This document shows, piece after piece, positions 1 through 10,202 of a stretch of DNA of 64,000 nucleotides. Below the pieces are notes generated by a model. It worked only from the letters and a program-made list of their open reading frames with translations, ran no database searches and was not told where the DNA came from. Position 1 is the stretch's first letter. Each line of letters opens with the position of its first letter. Position numbers and translations under genes: made by a program. The DNA comes from Dermanyssus gallinae (Eukaryota > Arthropoda > Arachnida > Mesostigmata > Dermanyssidae): contig QVRM01001369.1 in NCBI GenBank assembly GCA_003439945.1, forward strand, positions 1,536,501 to 1,600,500, written 5' to 3'.

Positions 1-800
1 CAAACGTCTTCTCTAGCGGCCTTTATGTTGCTGTTATTGGAAATGCTTCACGGGACTTATTGAAACTTCCATTTGTAACATTTTCATAGCATCCGCACAC
101 ACCACTTAGAAGCAGTGTTTCTTATTTATCTGTCAATTAAAGCTCTTCAAAACGTTTTATTGCGCTTGATTCTCGCTCGAAGTTGTACAATCCTTAGGTA
201 CGGCTGTTGAACGACCGCCATGCTCGTGCTCACCGTCGTCTGCGGGAGAATCGATTCATATTTTCTACCTAAACGTTAACAAAGAAATTACTATCTGCCA
301 GTGGGTCGGATTTTAACAAACACTCTACTGCGCAAAACATTTAAAAACAAATATATATATATATATAGTCAGAGGTGTCAGGGAACCATGCGCAGCAGCG
401 TTTGCGAGAGCACTTGAAAACTTCCACCGAAAGAAAGACGTAACATCACGGATTAGGCTCTTGCCGATGTCAACACTAATGTTTACCCTTCCGATACATA
501 AAACGAAGAGACATGCATAGTTGGCTCAACACCATGTCAGCTAGTCCGACGTAACATAGCAAGCCTAGGCAGAGCTAATTTCAAGGGTAGCGTTATAGAA
601 GATACGTACACAACAGCCCAGAGAAGAAAACAGAGCAATAAAAATCACCATGTAAGCCTTGCGGAGCGCAACATATAAGCCGCGGTACGTGCGCTGATGT
701 ATTCTGACGTTATCGCCCCGTCGACCACAACACAGAGGATGAACTTAAGCGCAAGCATCTTCCACTTGCAAATACTCGCAGAAAGAATATAGAGGCAATG
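1..800. other. Gene-less left edge
   Basis: No exon could be recognised on either strand. It should lie within or beyond the next intron of the minus-strand NRF gene, whose third exon was not found here. The only clear structure is an (AT)n tract near 347-366. Confidence 0.5.
349..366. repeat. (AT)n microsatellite
   Basis: Alternating AT tract. It is the nearest AT tract upstream of the R4-like LINE remnant and may mark its 5' boundary, but no LINE coding is recognisable between 367 and about 1035. Confidence 0.8.
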
Positions 801-1034
801 AATGGACCTACAATAGATGAACATGGTGTCAAACTTCTTAGTATTGGACGCGGCTCACGTCCACGGCACTTAAGAAATATGCTGGATCAAACGATTCCAT
901 CTTCAACAAAACTGTTGAAAGAGTTCCGTTTTTATGGGGAACGCATCAAATGGTGCACTCACTACCAGCATTCTGCTTCTCGGTCTTCTACTACAAACCT
1001 TACTGCCTAACGAGAGAAAACAGGTTCTCTGCGC

Positions 1035-2418
1035 CCATGGATACGACTGACCTTAAGGATTCTGGCAGCAAAGCTTGCTTTGGCCGCGAATAAGACAGCA
1101 ATACAAGGAGCAATAAAGATTAAGGATGGTGGCAGCAACCCGAGCTTATGTCGAAGCGGAAGGATCTGCGCGCGCAATAGTTAAGCTAGACGCTTGCAAT
1201 GCATTCGATACAATCCGAAAGGATGAACTTCTGATAAAGTTGAACTTCTGATGAAGTTGAACAACATGTCCCAGACCTACTGTCACTGGTCTGTTACCTT
1301 ACGAGGACACGATGACGCCAATTACTTCAGAAAATGAGTTCAATCCGCTAGGAGCCGCGTTTTTAAGCCTTAGTATATCAGACCTGGTTGTTCAAATGTG
1401 ATGCCTGTTCAACGTGTGCTACCTAGATGACTGAACACTCGAAAGACCGACACAAATCGTAGCATCAGAAATTCGCCAAAGTAAAGAAATTCATCAACAA
1501 GATTGCCTATCTCTCAACACACAGAAATGCAAAGTCACTGCTTCCGGCGGACCTTAGGAGGACGAAACACATGCAATACGCAAGATCTTAGAGATTTTGC
1601 CTTCAGCAAAAGAACGTGAGAAGGGCGATTTGGATCTACTAGAGACCTCATTATGAAGGCAAAAGATCCCTCAAATACTAAACGATCGAAATAATTTATT
1701 AAGGTCGTAACATATTTGCTCAAATATAGCATATTTGTGTAGTTAATAGCTCAAATATATACATATTTGTGTAGTTAAGGCGGGCTCTTCGCCCGCCTTA
1801 ACTACACACTGCGAAATGCACCGACAGATCTCTGCCTAGATGTATGTGAGGATAATGATACTTTCACCAGAAAGATCCTGAGCGAGGTGCTAAACATCTG
1901 AAGCTGAACGGCGAAATATGGAAAAGGGCAAGTTTACCTATCAAATAGGGTGAAATTGGCTTAATGAGTGCAAGAGCTGCAGAATGTTACGCTGTTTTTT
2001 TTTAACCAGTTCAGTTCTCTAACAGCATCGTTTATGAACCACGACGTGCAAAAGTTAATTTGCAAGCATAAGCTCTGTCAGCACAAGAGCAGAGCACGTC
2101 AAACAGGAAAAGAGACGCAAATACGCAGATCTCGAAAGCAGTGCACACTTAGTACTGGTATCTATAGAAACACTAGGGCCCATCAGCAGTCAGACAGCAA
2201 AATTAATTTGGGATCTAGCCGGAAACATGAAGGCAACGTCGGGAGACAAGCGCGAGGGAGAATCTCTGAGGCACCTTCTCTCTCTCTCGCAGTGTGTAGA
2301 TGCAATGCCGTTTCTATGATCGACGCCATGGAGAAGCAGTTAAATAGCATTTGCTTGAATCAAGGCGAAACCTTAAGACTTTAAACCTCACAACTGCATG
2401 CTAAAACATAAAAAAATG
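1035..2418 (+). mobile_element. Decayed R4-like non-LTR retrotransposon (RT plus C-terminal part)
   Basis: This is a broken LINE on the plus strand. Translation across frames gives, in the right order, the RT block resembling LRP..TLRxLAAK (about 1040-1100), then AIVKLDACNAFDTIRKDELL (about 1176-1235), an NPLGAAFLSLSI block (about 1342), the catalytic YLDD box near 1418-1430 and a LSLNTQKCKV block near 1507. A thumb-like piece (AIRKILEILPSAKE) lies near 1575-1615. After an interruption at 1690-1810 there is a W-RASLPI...GLMSARAA block (about 1918-1980). The end carries SLAVCRCNAVSMIDAM (about 2287-2334), matching the C-terminal block of the LINE at 44898. YLDD and the NAF-D-IR block are typical of R2/R4-type elements. 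Many stops and frameshifts show that it is dead. Its 3' tail (2386-2412) resembles the tail at 45048-45072, and it ends in a (TA)n tract. Clade assignment is inferred. Confidence 0.85.
1719..1808. repeat. Tandem 28-30 bp repeat ending in a perfect 18-bp palindrome
   Basis: Two near-identical units (1719-1746 and 1749-1778), both ending in catatttgtgtagttaa, are followed by an inverted copy of the unit end. The arms 1768-1785 and 1791-1808 are exact reverse complements around the five-base loop tcttc. The block interrupts the LINE between its thumb-like and C-terminal parts, so it looks like later sequence growth or an insertion. Confidence 0.9.
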
Positions 2419-2419
2419 T

Positions 2420-2457
<38 letters not shown>
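2417..2457. repeat. (TA)n microsatellite at the LINE 3' end
   Basis: About 40 bases of alternating TA directly follow the 3' tail of the decayed R4-like LINE. It may be the insertion target rather than a tail. Confidence 0.9.
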
Positions 2458-2459
<2 letters not shown>

Positions 2460-2878
2460 AAGCGCTTCACATCTCAGGAGGTGAAGACAAAGAAGGTCGT
2501 GAGAGTGAACATTATGCGTTTAGAGTATCTATTGCTCTAACTTAAGATCAGGAAAAACACTCATATATTCTACTTGGAGCTAGAGAAGAAGAATTCCACA
2601 TGCGTTTCAAATCAGATAATTCGAAGTATATACAGGCAAAAACTGCGAGCAAAAGCAAGCATCGCCTATATATACAGTCAGACGGTAGGCCGTAGCCCGC
2701 AACAAATACATATAGTTGGCTTGTGAGTTTCTATATAAGAGATGTACAACTTCATTTTTTTCGAGCGCTTCTGTTATTGCGACGCTATAGGAGACAAATG
2801 TAGATAATTATTTGTCGTTTTGCCACTTTGCAGGAGAACGGACGTCTTAATGTTTAAAAGAATGTGTAAGCAATATAC

Positions 2879-3093
2879 CCTTGGATGGGAAAGCGCGGTC
2901 ATGTTTTCGATGTCGCGCATGAAATCATTGTCTTCGTTGGTTTTCATGTAAATAGTACAGTACTGGGCACGCAGCGTTTCCTTGCCGCTTTCGTCATCAT
3001 GCAGGACGGTTTCGATACATTCGTCGTAGGCGCCAATCTGCGACAGGGTACCCTGAAAAAGGCCGCTGCTTATAAACGACGACGAATCTATTA
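2879..3093 (-). CDS. NRF-type acyltransferase gene, exon 2 (NRF domain, second part)
   Basis: This is an internal coding exon of 215 bp. The minus-strand acceptor reads tttcactttcag before 3093, and the donor is AGG/GTATAT after 2879. The first two bases complete the split codon left by exon 1 (phase 1 intron), and 71 further codons follow without a stop. The joined text reads EPWSSR-LIDSSSFISSG and then GTLSQIGAYDEC, which matches the core of the NRF (nose resistant to fluoxetine) domain: a W-x-x-x-(M/L)-(I/L)-D motif, then a G-xx-G spacer, G-(A/S)-Y-D-(E/Q)-C and a later Y-C (AQYCTIYM). The family is found in nematodes and arthropods, with this extracellular domain followed by a multi-pass acyltransferase-3 domain. 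The next exon should lie further left, and none was recognised. The mature function (lipid or drug transport in gut tissue in worms) is family knowledge only. Confidence 0.85.
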
Positions 3094-3430
3094 CTGAAAG
3101 TGAAACAGTCGACAACAACAACACAGCATCAAATGACAACACGTTAACTCTCGGTCAGAAAACAGCAGTCGTTACGCGTACAAACATCTCCAGAATTAGT
3201 TGGCATTAAATTACGAAATAAATCCAAATCACGAGAATGATTCAGTAGAAGATCTAACGTAGCGCCGCTTTAAAATAGCCATCATTTTAAACTTAATTTT
3301 TCATTAAGCTTACGCTTTTCTAGTGTGGTCTTATGTTTTCATAAATTTATCCAGTTGCACCTGCAAGGTATTTGCTTGCCATGTACGTATATATATATAT
3401 ATATTTATGTCATGTACGTATATGCCATGT

Positions 3431-3433
<3 letters not shown>

Positions 3434-3466
<33 letters not shown>
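3434..3466. repeat. (AT)n microsatellite with local catgta repeats
   Basis: The AT tract follows tandem (c)catgtacgtat/(c)catgtaggtat units between 3378 and 3440, which suggests local slippage and duplication around the microsatellite. Confidence 0.85.
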
Positions 3467-3468
<2 letters not shown>

Positions 3469-4068
3469 TGATATAATTATTTATTCACGGATTGGCGTGT
3501 CTATTTCACAAGTGATTCCCATACCGGTGTTTCACGGATAGTTGTGCTTAGGCAGCGTATTACTGTTGACTTGCAGCAGTACGTGAGTTTAAACAGATAG
3601 CTAAGTTTGGCGCTGCATTCGGGCTATAAACTCCACTACCTGATAGTAGCTTTCTGGCAGCTTTCTACGAAGCAATTTGACACGTCGTGCATCCTGAGCT
3701 AAGTATGCCGTACACTCTAAATTACAGATTACGACTGTCGACGTAGCTCCAGATCGACGTCGATTTGCAACACACCTAAGGACGTCTAGAAGCTTCCCCC
3801 GGTACATGTTGACTGAAGTAAAAGGAAGTATACGTAAGCCTATGTTTGGCTTGTTGGGCTTGACGATTGAGCCTAAAGTTTATCCCCGGTTAGCGAAAAG
3901 TGTGTTGCGCTTTTCACGATGCCTTCGATAGAGTCAGACATATTTTTAAGAACAGCTATGATATCAGATAAATTGATGTACATTTTACAACTAGGCATGA
4001 TATCCATGACTTCACCATAATGTTTATTTTTAGTGATTAGTGTGGGTTTGTTCTTCACACACTATGTG

Positions 4069-4071
<3 letters not shown>

Positions 4072-4101
<30 letters not shown>
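4072..4101. repeat. (AT)n microsatellite
   Basis: Alternating AT tract within the NRF intron, running into a short cacata stretch. Confidence 0.85.
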
Positions 4102-4112
<11 letters not shown>

Positions 4113-6090
4113 TATGAAGCAGAGCACAGCATCAGGAGACGCGCTTTAAGTGCGGCCGCTTCACCAAGCAGTGAAGCATACACTTTTCGTGCCTGCTGTT
4201 GCTCATTAATTTTTCGTCGGCGATAGCGACTGAACGGACAATGGCTACATTGTAGTCGACACTGTGCCGCTTTAGCAGAATGGACAGATTGAGCGCTGAA
4301 GGAGGAGGAGAAGGAGAGGTCCTCGGAAAGAAGAGATATACGAACAGGAATACGTCATGAATTATCCCGGCCGCCGGAAGAGAAAGAAGACCCTACGCTG
4401 AGTCGCTGCTTTATGACGTAGCATGCGCCATAACATGTCCTCACTGACGGCCACTGCTGATGATGGTGGTGCAATGCGTGCTTAATTACTGCTCAGCTCC
4501 GGCAGAGAGGGGTGGAGGCGGTGTCAAACTAGTGAAACGAGCCGGCAGAAAGGGAAAGAACACACGATAACAATTGGTTGTTTATTTTTCGGTTGACCTT
4601 CACTCGTGGCGGCAGGGACCGGCTCGTAGATTGCTAGCTATACGACACCGACAACGTTCGGTACGCAGGGCGTTCACCCTGCGGGCGCTCATAAGCGCGC
4701 TGCATATAACAAACTACACTGTTGAACATGGAAGCGTATACAAAGCCCGTGAGGCCGATGATCCCCCCCTCCCCCTCCCGACAAAACGGCCCGAATATCC
4801 AATATGTCAATTAAACATGCGGACGTGATCTGAAGCTTTCAGCTTCACCGACCAACTAATCTTGCTAAAATGATAGACAATTCATTTTTTTTAAAGCTTT
4901 CAGAATTTTTATGTCGTGCTATTGAGAGAATTAGCCGTACAGGTGCATATTGGTGTGTCGTTACCAGTTAGCTAGAAAACCAACGTAAAATTAGGTGTAC
5001 TTTATGAAGCCAATGCACCAGCATACAGTACTATCGCCAAGTAGTAGGTTACCTCCTTAAATGGGATTATATGAGCACCGAGGATGCACCGTACTCTGCA
5101 TGGCCAAAAACAGCTTCGGATGATGAAACTGCACAAGAAATTGCTACACATTTGTGATGGCTGATCACCAATTGAAGCTGCACGAATAGCAGGCAATCGT
5201 GGGCATTAGGTCTTGCTTATGTATGAACACGAGCAATCGCTGTTGAGTACGCAATACTCTTGTACCAGCTGAAGGAACGTATCGTAGCACTACGACCCGG
5301 GATGCAAAAGAAGACTACAAGGCAACCAATGCACGTGAGTGTACGTACTAACGTCGCTTGCTTCCAAAAAAGCATTTGTTTTTCTGTCTATGAAACAGTA
5401 CTCACGCCGGCACTGGCAGACAAAGCAGAACTTTCTCCGAATGCCCGTACTGCCGTAAGGATAACCTTTTCCAAAAAAGTGTACCCAAACTGCTAAGTAG
5501 ACCAATTTCTAACTCGAAATTCAATTGTTTTCTGATTACGGTGCGTGCAGACTGTGGACACGGACAACAGGCGTGCCACGTTAACAATGCCCCCTATTGT
5601 CGCAGTTTATCCAAAGCGCTTAGCGATTGGCCATCGCCTAAGCAGGCTGTTATTGTTGCCTAACGACATAATCGACCCTTACGAGCGGCAGCCGGCCAAT
5701 GCTGAATGATGGTACTTAATGACGCTGCGCAATAAACTCGTTGCGACCTCTATACTGCAACAGTGCTTCATTTAACGTTTTTATATGCACACTTAGATAG
5801 ATATCTGAGTGTTTACCTTATCTAGCTATATTGAGCGTTCGATCTACCGATCTATCTATTTATATATGCGTAATGCATACAAACGTCCCATCGAAAGAAA
5901 GAGAGAGAGAGAGATTATATGCCCACTTTTGTTTTTCATTTTATGGATATTTTCGTAGTAGCGTCATGTGATACCTCGTGATCGATTCGGACGAAAATCA
6001 TTTTAGAAATATTATCGAGAGGGTTTCCCATTTTCTGGTTATTATGCCACTCACGAAAAGACTAACTCGCATTTGAACAGGAGCACGCCT

Positions 6091-6093
<3 letters not shown>

Positions 6094-6132
<39 letters not shown>

Positions 6133-6168
6133 TATATATATTTGGGAGATGTTTATTTTCAATATAAT

Positions 6169-6226
<58 letters not shown>
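6094..6226. repeat. Compound (AT)n microsatellite
   Basis: There are three AT blocks (about 6094-6120, 6132-6140 and 6171-6226) separated by short unique sequence. Read as protein they give only Ile/Tyr repeats. Confidence 0.9.
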
Positions 6227-6229
<3 letters not shown>

Positions 6230-6865
6230 CTATGTGAATGGGGACGAGTTGGATCAACCAGTATCAATCAGTCAGTATAGAGTTGCAGATGAAAACAATG
6301 CCCCACTTCCACTTGACAAGGCACCTATTAGCAATTATGCACCGGATATCAACAGCATGATGGAGAAGAGGATGTAGCCCTCTGTTCTTAGTTTTGCTAT
6401 CTGCAAAGAAGTGTCCCGACTTTTTCTGTTTCCAGTATTACTAGCAACAACGACGTCATCAGCGTCCTTGTTGAGAAATACGTCTAACGCCACAGTACAT
6501 AGGCGATGGACAGATAGTGCTACCGTCACTATGGCCATTGACGGCCAGCGTTGTGTGTAGACCACTGGACCAATTCAACAAGAGGAGAAAAAGCGAATAA
6601 GATATAGAAGTCGAAATGCATTTGAAAGATATCCATTTTCATACTAATTTGTAGCAGACATAATCCATGTCAAGTTTCGTAAGAAGACAGCAACACCCTG
6701 ATGACGTCTCGCAGCCATCTCTGATTTTGGTGGTATCGCTGAGACCAAAAGAGTGAGCAAAATGCAATATATATATAGATAAGAGGGCGAACATTGTCTG
6801 ACGCACCCCGAGAAGGTAATTGATCATTTGATAAGTAATTCCTAACTTTTATGTACATACAACTC

Positions 6866-6867
<2 letters not shown>

Positions 6868-6928
<61 letters not shown>

Positions 6929-6930
6929 TT
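6868..6930. repeat. (AT)n-(GT)n compound microsatellite
   Basis: A long AT run passes directly into about eight GT units. Confidence 0.9.
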
Positions 6931-8639
6931 ACCTATGCTCACATTAATTGCCAAATCGTACTTAATCAGTTGTATATGTTTTTAGTGGGTATTATGCCAA
7001 CAACATCGGCATCGAGTCCCGCACTACCCGCTTTGGGTGTGCGTAAAAGCATATTTCCCTCTAACCATAAAAAGTACTCTGACTACAAAGCTTCAAAGAG
7101 AGCATGCTGAACAAGCTCCGCGACCAGGCCTTGGTTGTCTAAACGTAGTTCTTCAAAACATCTTCCGCATCAACGTCGTGCAGCACCATACGGCTCCAAA
7201 ACGCCGGTGAGGGGAAGTTTTTCCTATTCGGTGACTTCGCCGACTAGTCGCGAACCGCCAGGCCTAGTCCTCCGAGCATAACATCGACTCATTTAAAAAA
7301 TGAAAGTGTCGTCCGATCGGGTTAGTCCAGCGTTGCGAGGTTATTTCTACATTGCTCTCCTTATACTGGAGCCACAGAGGTCCTTCTCCAGCGTATTGGC
7401 TTTTTAGATTACGCTTTTTAGGGGTATATCGTTTTCCTTGGTAGTGCTCGAAGTTAAGCTTTCAAAATTTACTTCTTAATTGCGCCGCAATAAACTATTA
7501 TAAATATAGATCCCACGGCCTATATACTACTCCTTTATCATTAGCTTTAAAGGTAAGGTCAAATCAGAACCGCAACTTTTCTTTTCATTGCAGACAGGGG
7601 CGATAGCCTTTTCTGCAAAATGCCCTGAATGGTTACAATTGTTTGAATTTGTGAATTATGGACATTTCAAGCTTAATAAAAGATTACTGAATTTTAAATT
7701 AATTTGCCGTCCGGAGAAGACGGTCCCATGAAAAATTTACCTGATAGCTTCTCCATCGAACCTATCGTCTCACGTTCAACTGTAACAACTAGCCTCCAAA
7801 CCCGTTGCATATAATACGCATGCAAGATTGTCGAGATCACATCTAAGATTATAAAATTTGTTATACATATCCCAGCTTGTTTGATCGCTCACTTATTCGA
7901 CCTCTTACTCTATAAGCCTCAAAATTATCACAAACACATTCGCACCCTTTTCAAACGAACTCCGATCATCCCTATCTGCAAAAGCGAAGACCCTAAAACT
8001 ATCGTAAGAACTTGATGTGCGAACAGCAAGCGCCAAAAACAGTAGGTCACTGTAATCATGTAACTCGTTTCCACTAGCGCTAATTTAATATTAAAAGCTA
8101 ATTAACTATGCGGGAAAAATGATAGTTGCTATTCCCGGCGAGCCCTTCTCGCGGAAAAAAATAATAAATGCCCTTCCTGCTTTCCCGCTCTTCCGCACCA
8201 GGGGGTTTCACCCAAATTTAGATTTACAAATTTATGGACGACCTAACAAAAAAGTAAGTTCAATGGTAATAGCAATAGTGAAACTATCAGCTTTATGCCG
8301 CAACATTTTACAGCAATCATGCATGTGATACAAATAGAGGCGTATCCTTTGCCTTATGCAATTTCAGGAGGTGGAGGCCGACACTTGTATGTATCGACAT
8401 ATAGTTTTCATTAATCATCGTCGCATTCATTTAACTCTTGTTGAGTATGCATATAGCACTGCTACTTAACCTGCTGTCAGCTGCCAGAGTGAGACAGGCA
8501 AACGCATGATCATTCGCACACGCTTGAGACCACAGTCGAAAAATGTTTTCTGTGTACTCGTGTAAAATATACTTATCTAATTAGTATAATTGTGGCAACT
8601 GTTCAAAATCGTCCTTTAGACTGTGCAAAACCAGCCCAC

Positions 8640-9030
8640 AGGTAAGACGCATTTAGTATATTCAGGCCTTCAAGCTTCCGTGGGACTTGTTCAACTTTAT
8701 GTTCCAAGACAAAGCTTTCGAATGGTACTGTACGCGGTGTTTTCAGCCTCATTCGAGTTATTTTAAAAGCCTTCACCTAACGTACAAGACGTCCGCTTGT
8801 CACACCAAAGTGCTCGCCCCGTGTACATTGCAAAATAACGAGAGACGGATAGCCGCCGGACGGCACCTACTTTTTTTATAGATAAAATGTAAAGCTGTGA
8901 GCACTGTCTCGTCGATGACTGCAGCGAAGATTCCAGCATAATGGAGCTGAAGCCTCATACACCGGAAAGAGCTAACAAATTCCAAGAGTTGGCCGCGGCA
9001 ACGCATAATGTCTTTGGCAGCCAATCGTTC
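8640..9030 (-). mobile_element. LINE RT fragment (same family as 35365-36030)
   Basis: The minus-strand translation from about 9010 reads AAKDIMRCRGQLLEFV, then SSFRCMRLQLHYAGIFAAVI. It corresponds position by position to a copy at 35430-35580 on the same strand, which reads LFVCSFRYLGLRLRHSGTTF in the matching place. In intact LINEs this is the stretch after the catalytic region, with a K-D-x-(W/F)-R-Y-x-G block and a YLG motif. Only this part remains and the YLG is lost here. A K-rich segment near 8685-8790 may belong to the following thumb region. The exact clade is not certain. Confidence 0.5.
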
Positions 9031-10124
9031 AAACCAATTGTTCGCATAGGCTGATTTTCCTAGTGACCAGCTCTAGCCCCAGTGGTCGTGTTTTGCCCTA
9101 CCAGGGAGAAAGGCACGAGGGCAAAAAGGGGCAAACACATCATTGCTCATTCTCAGAGGCATAGCACACTTAGAACATTGGGGGTCACATCGGCGGCGGT
9201 GGCTACTACATTAACAGTGGATTTAGACGTTCTATGCAACTGTTCTGAATCCTAATCCAGTCTAACCGGCTTTTCCTGAAATAACGCTAGAGCTCTAGAT
9301 GACGGAACAGAGTAGCGCAACAGATCCTGCCGGAGGAACGAACTCAAGCCGATGGATGCCTCAGTCATCATTAACCCCGCTGCTGCCTGGAATCTATGCT
9401 CTATCTATACACGGATAACGCGTCGGCTCCAGGTTAAAAAAAGCCGGTTGACTCTAAAGTTTGCAAGAGAGAACAAAACTATGTCTACTACTGCAGTCTA
9501 AATATTATCCAGGGAGATACCATGAGACTTAGGGTTTGGAGACTGCAGCATGTTGAGCCCTTTTCTGGCAGAATACAACTTACAGTAAGTATTCACAAAG
9601 CCATTGGACGAGTTGCCCAATTCTACCCAGCGTGTGCAAGACAATCATTGCCATATTGTTTTTTAAAGTTAGACTGAAATAATGGCGTACGGAACAGTGG
9701 TTTGCTTAATGTCTACCTATGGTCGGTTAATAAGACGGTTAGTAATGAAAAAAAATTGAGAAGTCTCTCTACGGTAAGGATACCTATCTTCATGCCGCCA
9801 TTATTTGTCCCATGTTTCTTTATTTCCTTTTGATCTGTCTGGTGCATTCAAAGAATTTTCAAAGCCCTCCCTACGCACAACTGTATGTTCTAAGCGTTTT
9901 GTATCGGCCCAAACACACGTAAATGACCGTCTCGAGTAGCCAAGCGCATCTTTTAATCCGGGTCTGTTTCCTAAACCATGAGATACCTATTGTCAAAACA
10001 GGCCGCAAGTACTCAAGTTTGAAAAACAGGTAAGTTTAATTAAAACGCTTGTTGAAAAAGCAACTTCTAACATTAAAAAACTTGTCGATAATAGATTAAT
10101 CTGATGTTTGATTAGAAATGGGCA

Positions 10125-10202
10125 AGACGTCTATCCTATTTATCAAGCGACGAAGAATTGTAGGCAGAATTCTTCGTTGCTCGTTAGACAGCATTGACGT
10201 CT
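10125..10202 (+). ncRNA. Candidate pre-miRNA-like hairpin
   Basis: The arms 10125-10159 and 10168-10202 fold on each other over 35 positions with 28 Watson-Crick pairs, 2 G-U pairs and 5 single mismatches spread along the stem. The loop is 8 nt (gtaggcag). The size (78 nt) and the pattern of isolated mismatches resemble an animal miRNA precursor. The fold is nearly symmetric, so either strand could be the transcript. I do not recognise a known mature miRNA in it. It could equally be the relic of a small inverted-repeat transposon. Confidence 0.3.
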
